From Lachnospiraceae bacterium (GTDB lineage Bacteria; Bacillota_A; Clostridia; Lachnospirales; Lachnospiraceae), in the NCBI GenBank assembly GCA_017435025.1, contig JAFSFU010000049.1, positions 1 to 7,569 on the forward strand: a stretch of 7,569 nucleotides of DNA. The letters run 5' to 3'. Each line of letters starts with the position of its first letter. Positions within the stretch are counted from its first letter, which is position 1. The translations under genes were made by a program, and so were the position numbers. The notes beneath the pieces are model-generated. The model saw only the letters and a list, made by a program, of their open reading frames with translations. It had not been told where the DNA came from and ran no database searches. Below, one piece after another: positions 5,510 through 7,569 of the stretch.

Positions 5510-6849
5510 TACTTTTCTCCTTTGCATAATGTTACTTGCAATATTGTACGTGTATTTTCTGTAATCTTATAGTGTTCACTGATGCGATATCCGATAACCC
5601 AGAGAATGTGACTTCCGTCTGCCAGGAGCGGTATCCCGTCCCGCATCTCTTCCGGAATTTTTTCGTCAATAAAATATCGTTTCAAAAGTTTTCGCTTTTC
5701 TCCCGAATAAAAGAAATAATCTCCGCTTTCTCTGGACCGGACGCACAATGTGCCCTTTATTTTATCATAATCAAACCATTTCGTATACTGGTTTTTCGGG
5801 ATTTCAAGGTCTTTTTTCCATGGAAACACCTGCATTTCCAGCGAAACATCGACGTTTCCGGGAGATATTTCTTCCTTCTTTCGAATTTCCAAAGTTTCAT
5901 ATCTCCGCACTGCCTGAAGTCCGTATGGCAGATCCGCACAGGTTCCTCCGCCCGGTCCCGTAAGTTCGCAGACCGCGTCCACATGGCGGGCTGTAATATC
6001 TTTTTCCTGCCCGGCTGCCGCAGCGATCATGGCACGAACCAGATAGTTTTTCATAATCTCCTGCTGACGGTCAAACACCGCCGTCTGAATCTGCGTCTTG
6101 TTATCCCCTAAAATTTTTTCCGCCTCCGTGGCAAAATATGCATCGGCCTGCGCTGCCAGTGATGCCAGATGCAGCACATGGTCCGCTGCACGATCGTTGA
6201 TTTCTTCTTTTACCCACGGGATCAGCTTGTTCCGCACTTTATTTCGTCCATACCGCAGTTCCGCGTTTGTGCTGTCTTCGCACCATACAATATTTCTGTC
6301 CCTCAGGTATCTTTCAATCTCCACTCGCGACACGCATAAAAGCGGTCGGATAAGTATTCTTCCCTCGTTAGTCTCACGGATCGGACGGATTCCTCCCATT
6401 CCTTTTAACCCGGTTCCACGGAAGAGATTCATGAGAACGGTCTCTGCATCGTCATCTTTATGATGGGCAGTTGCAATTTTATTACACTGAAGCTGCTCCG
6501 CCGCCTTCTCCATATGCAAATACCGCAGTTCTCTTCCTGCCTCCTCCTCCGACAGTCCATGAGCCTTTGCATATTCCCGCACATCTTCCCGAATCACATG
6601 ACATGGTACATGCAGGCGCTCACAAAGGTCCCTTACGTACTGTTCATCCCGCTCCGACTCATTTCCCCGCAGGCCATGATTCATGTGGAATACTGCCAGG
6701 CGGAATCCTATCGTTTCTGCCATTTCCCGCAAAAGCCAAAGAAGGCAGACGGAGTCAGCGCCGCCTGACACTGCTGCCAGGATGCCGTCTCCTTGGTCTG
6801 CCATCCCATATCGCTTCATATATTCCATTACCTGTACCTGCATGTTCAT
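5509..6849 (-). CDS. tilS: tRNA(Ile)-lysidine synthetase TilS
   Basis: TilS uses ATP and lysine to convert C34 of the CAU-anticodon tRNA-Ile to lysidine, which lets it read AUA and be charged with isoleucine; it is normally essential. The 446-residue protein has the N-type ATP-pyrophosphatase loop SGGADS (28-33), HMNHGLR (55-61), TAHHKDDDAET (127-137), RPLL (168-171), EDSTN (191-195) and R-N-K-V-R-N-K-L (202-209). The C-terminal tRNA-binding domain is recognisable from KLLKRYFIDEKIP (387-399) and VIGYRISEHYKIT (418-430). The start is ATG 6849, one nt after the spoIIE stop, with GGGAG inside the last spoIIE codons (spacer 5). The ATG two codons later (6843, spacer 11) is an alternative. The stop overlaps the hpt start. 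Confidence 0.97.
   Translation of the reverse strand: MNMQVQVMEYMKRYGMADQGDGILAAVSGGADSVCLLWLLREMAETIGFRLAVFHMNHGLRGNESERDEQYVRDLCERLHVPCHVIREDVREYAKAHGLSEEEAGRELRYLHMEKAAEQLQCNKIATAHHKDDDAETVLMNLFRGTGLKGMGGIRPIRETNEGRILIRPLLCVSRVEIERYLRDRNIVWCEDSTNAELRYGRNKVRNKLIPWVKEEINDRAADHVLHLASLAAQADAYFATEAEKILGDNKTQIQTAVFDRQQEIMKNYLVRAMIAAAAGQEKDITARHVDAVCELTGPGGGTCADLPYGLQAVRRYETLEIRKKEEISPGNVDVSLEMQVFPWKKDLEIPKNQYTKWFDYDKIKGTLCVRSRESGDYFFYSGEKRKLLKRYFIDEKIPEEMRDGIPLLADGSHILWVIGYRISEHYKITENTRTILQVTLCKGEK
5517..5522 (-). promoter_or_regulatory. Ribosome binding site deciding the hpt start, inside the end of tilS
   Basis: AAGGAG lies within the final tilS codons and is 7 nt from ATG 5509. It favours the 175-residue Hpt over the longer reading from 5527, and implies coupling across the TAATG junction. 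Confidence 0.85.
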
Positions 6850-6850
6850 C

Positions 6851-7569
6851 TTATCTCCCGTAAATTCCTGCCACCAGGACCGTCATGTCATCCTGCGGCT
6901 CCCCGTCCAGCGACAGGGCAAATGTCAATATCATCTCCGCGGTCTCCTGGGGGCCTGCATCCGGCAGTCCTGCCAGAAAATCGCGGAATACTTCCTCTTT
7001 ATTTTCTCCCGGCATGACATCCAGCACACCGTCACTGACCATAACGATCTTATCGTTATCCCAAAGCTTGATCGATAAAAGTATCGGCTCCACCGGATTC
7101 AAAATCCCGGCCGGAACATGATCTGCTTCCAAAACCTCCACCGACTCCGTCTTCATCACGAACGATGCCGATGCTCCCAATTTCATGAACTCTGCCACTC
7201 CGGAATAAAGATCTACCAGACACAGATCCATCGTTGCCGGCCGTTCCTGCTGGCCGGTCAGCAACAGAACCGTATTGACGAGCTTCAACACCGCCCGCGG
7301 GGAAAACCCGGTATCCAACAGCTGTTCCGTCAGCTCGATCACTCTTTCACTGTCCGCATTGGCCATCCGGCCGCTCCCCATCCCGTCTGAAAGACTAAGG
7401 ATCGTCTGACCGGGCAGATGACTCTTAAATGTATAGCTGTCACCGGAAATTTCTTCTCCGCCCCTGGGCACTCGCGACGAACCAAAAAGTACCCGGTATT
7501 TCCCATCTTCCGCAAACCGGAAGGATGCCGCGTTGCGAGTGATCAGCGTCTTTCCATCTTTGGCAGGAC
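6851..7569 (-). CDS. spoIIE: Stage II sporulation protein E, C-terminal PP2C phosphatase domain (N-terminus outside window)
   Basis: SpoIIE is a membrane PP2C-type serine phosphatase that dephosphorylates the anti-anti-sigma factor SpoIIAA in the forespore, releasing sigma-F, and also acts at the asymmetric septum. Only the last 238 codons are present; full proteins are around 800 residues with about ten N-terminal membrane helices, which are not seen here. In the visible part, RVLFGSSRVPRGGEEISGD (25-43) leads into SGD (41-43), and the metal-binding acidic residues appear in LSDGMGSG (59-66), VSDG (177-180) and DDMT (226-229). All PP2C signatures are intact, so activity is expected. Codons upstream of the GTG at 7471 continue the same frame with typical SpoIIE sequence to the window edge, so 7471 is not the start. 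The stop is one nt from tilS, and its last codons hold the tilS ribosome binding site. Confidence 0.95.
   Translation of the reverse strand, partial: PAKDGKTLITRNAASFRFAEDGKYRVLFGSSRVPRGGEEISGDSYTFKSHLPGQTILSLSDGMGSGRMANADSERVIELTEQLLDTGFSPRAVLKLVNTVLLLTGQQERPATMDLCLVDLYSGVAEFMKLGASASFVMKTESVEVLEADHVPAGILNPVEPILLSIKLWDNDKIVMVSDGVLDVMPGENKEEVFRDFLAGLPDAGPQETAEMILTFALSLDGEPQDDMTVLVAGIYGR

Overview
The window reads as a chromosomal segment of an anaerobic, endospore-forming Firmicute, most likely Clostridia and probably a Lachnospiraceae relative. The reasons are the sporulation phosphatase SpoIIE followed by tilS-hpt-ftsH, strong AGGAGG-type ribosome binding sites, intermediate GC, A/T-rich intergenic spacers, and tRNA genes that lack an encoded CCA end. 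The family-level assignment is an inference. Every gene I can support lies on the minus strand, so the biological reading order is from high to low coordinates.

From right to left, the first block (7569 to 3138) is a tightly packed housekeeping cluster. It holds the C-terminal phosphatase part of SpoIIE (cut by the window edge), TilS (tRNA-Ile lysidine synthetase), Hpt (hypoxanthine phosphoribosyltransferase) and FtsH (membrane AAA+ zinc protease). Junctions are 1 nt, a TAATG stop/start overlap, and 14 nt. This looks like one transcription unit with translational coupling. FtsH starts with TTG.

A 449-base gap (2689 to 3137) follows. It holds a moderate hairpin terminator after ftsH (3040-3083), about 170 A/T-rich bases with no gene, a strong bidirectional terminator (2822-2853), and then the promoter and leader of the next gene. 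That gene (637-2688) encodes a 683-residue cytoplasmic GH13 alpha-glycosidase of the neopullulanase/cyclomaltodextrinase type, with all catalytic motifs intact. The open frame runs 67 codons further upstream, but that part crosses the terminator and is not believed to be translated.

The left end carries tRNA-Tyr(GTA) and tRNA-Phe(GAA). A good sigma-A-like promoter for them overlaps the 3' end of the glycosidase gene, and a strong terminator (222-257) follows tRNA-Phe. The 183-nt spacer between the tRNAs is almost completely folded into four consecutive stem-loops, two of which share the motif CTCGTTTG and could pair alternatively. This is the least explained structure in the window. A separate promoter then drives the start of an M20-type metallopeptidase gene that leaves the window at base 1. 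I see no mobile element, CRISPR array or clear novel protein system.
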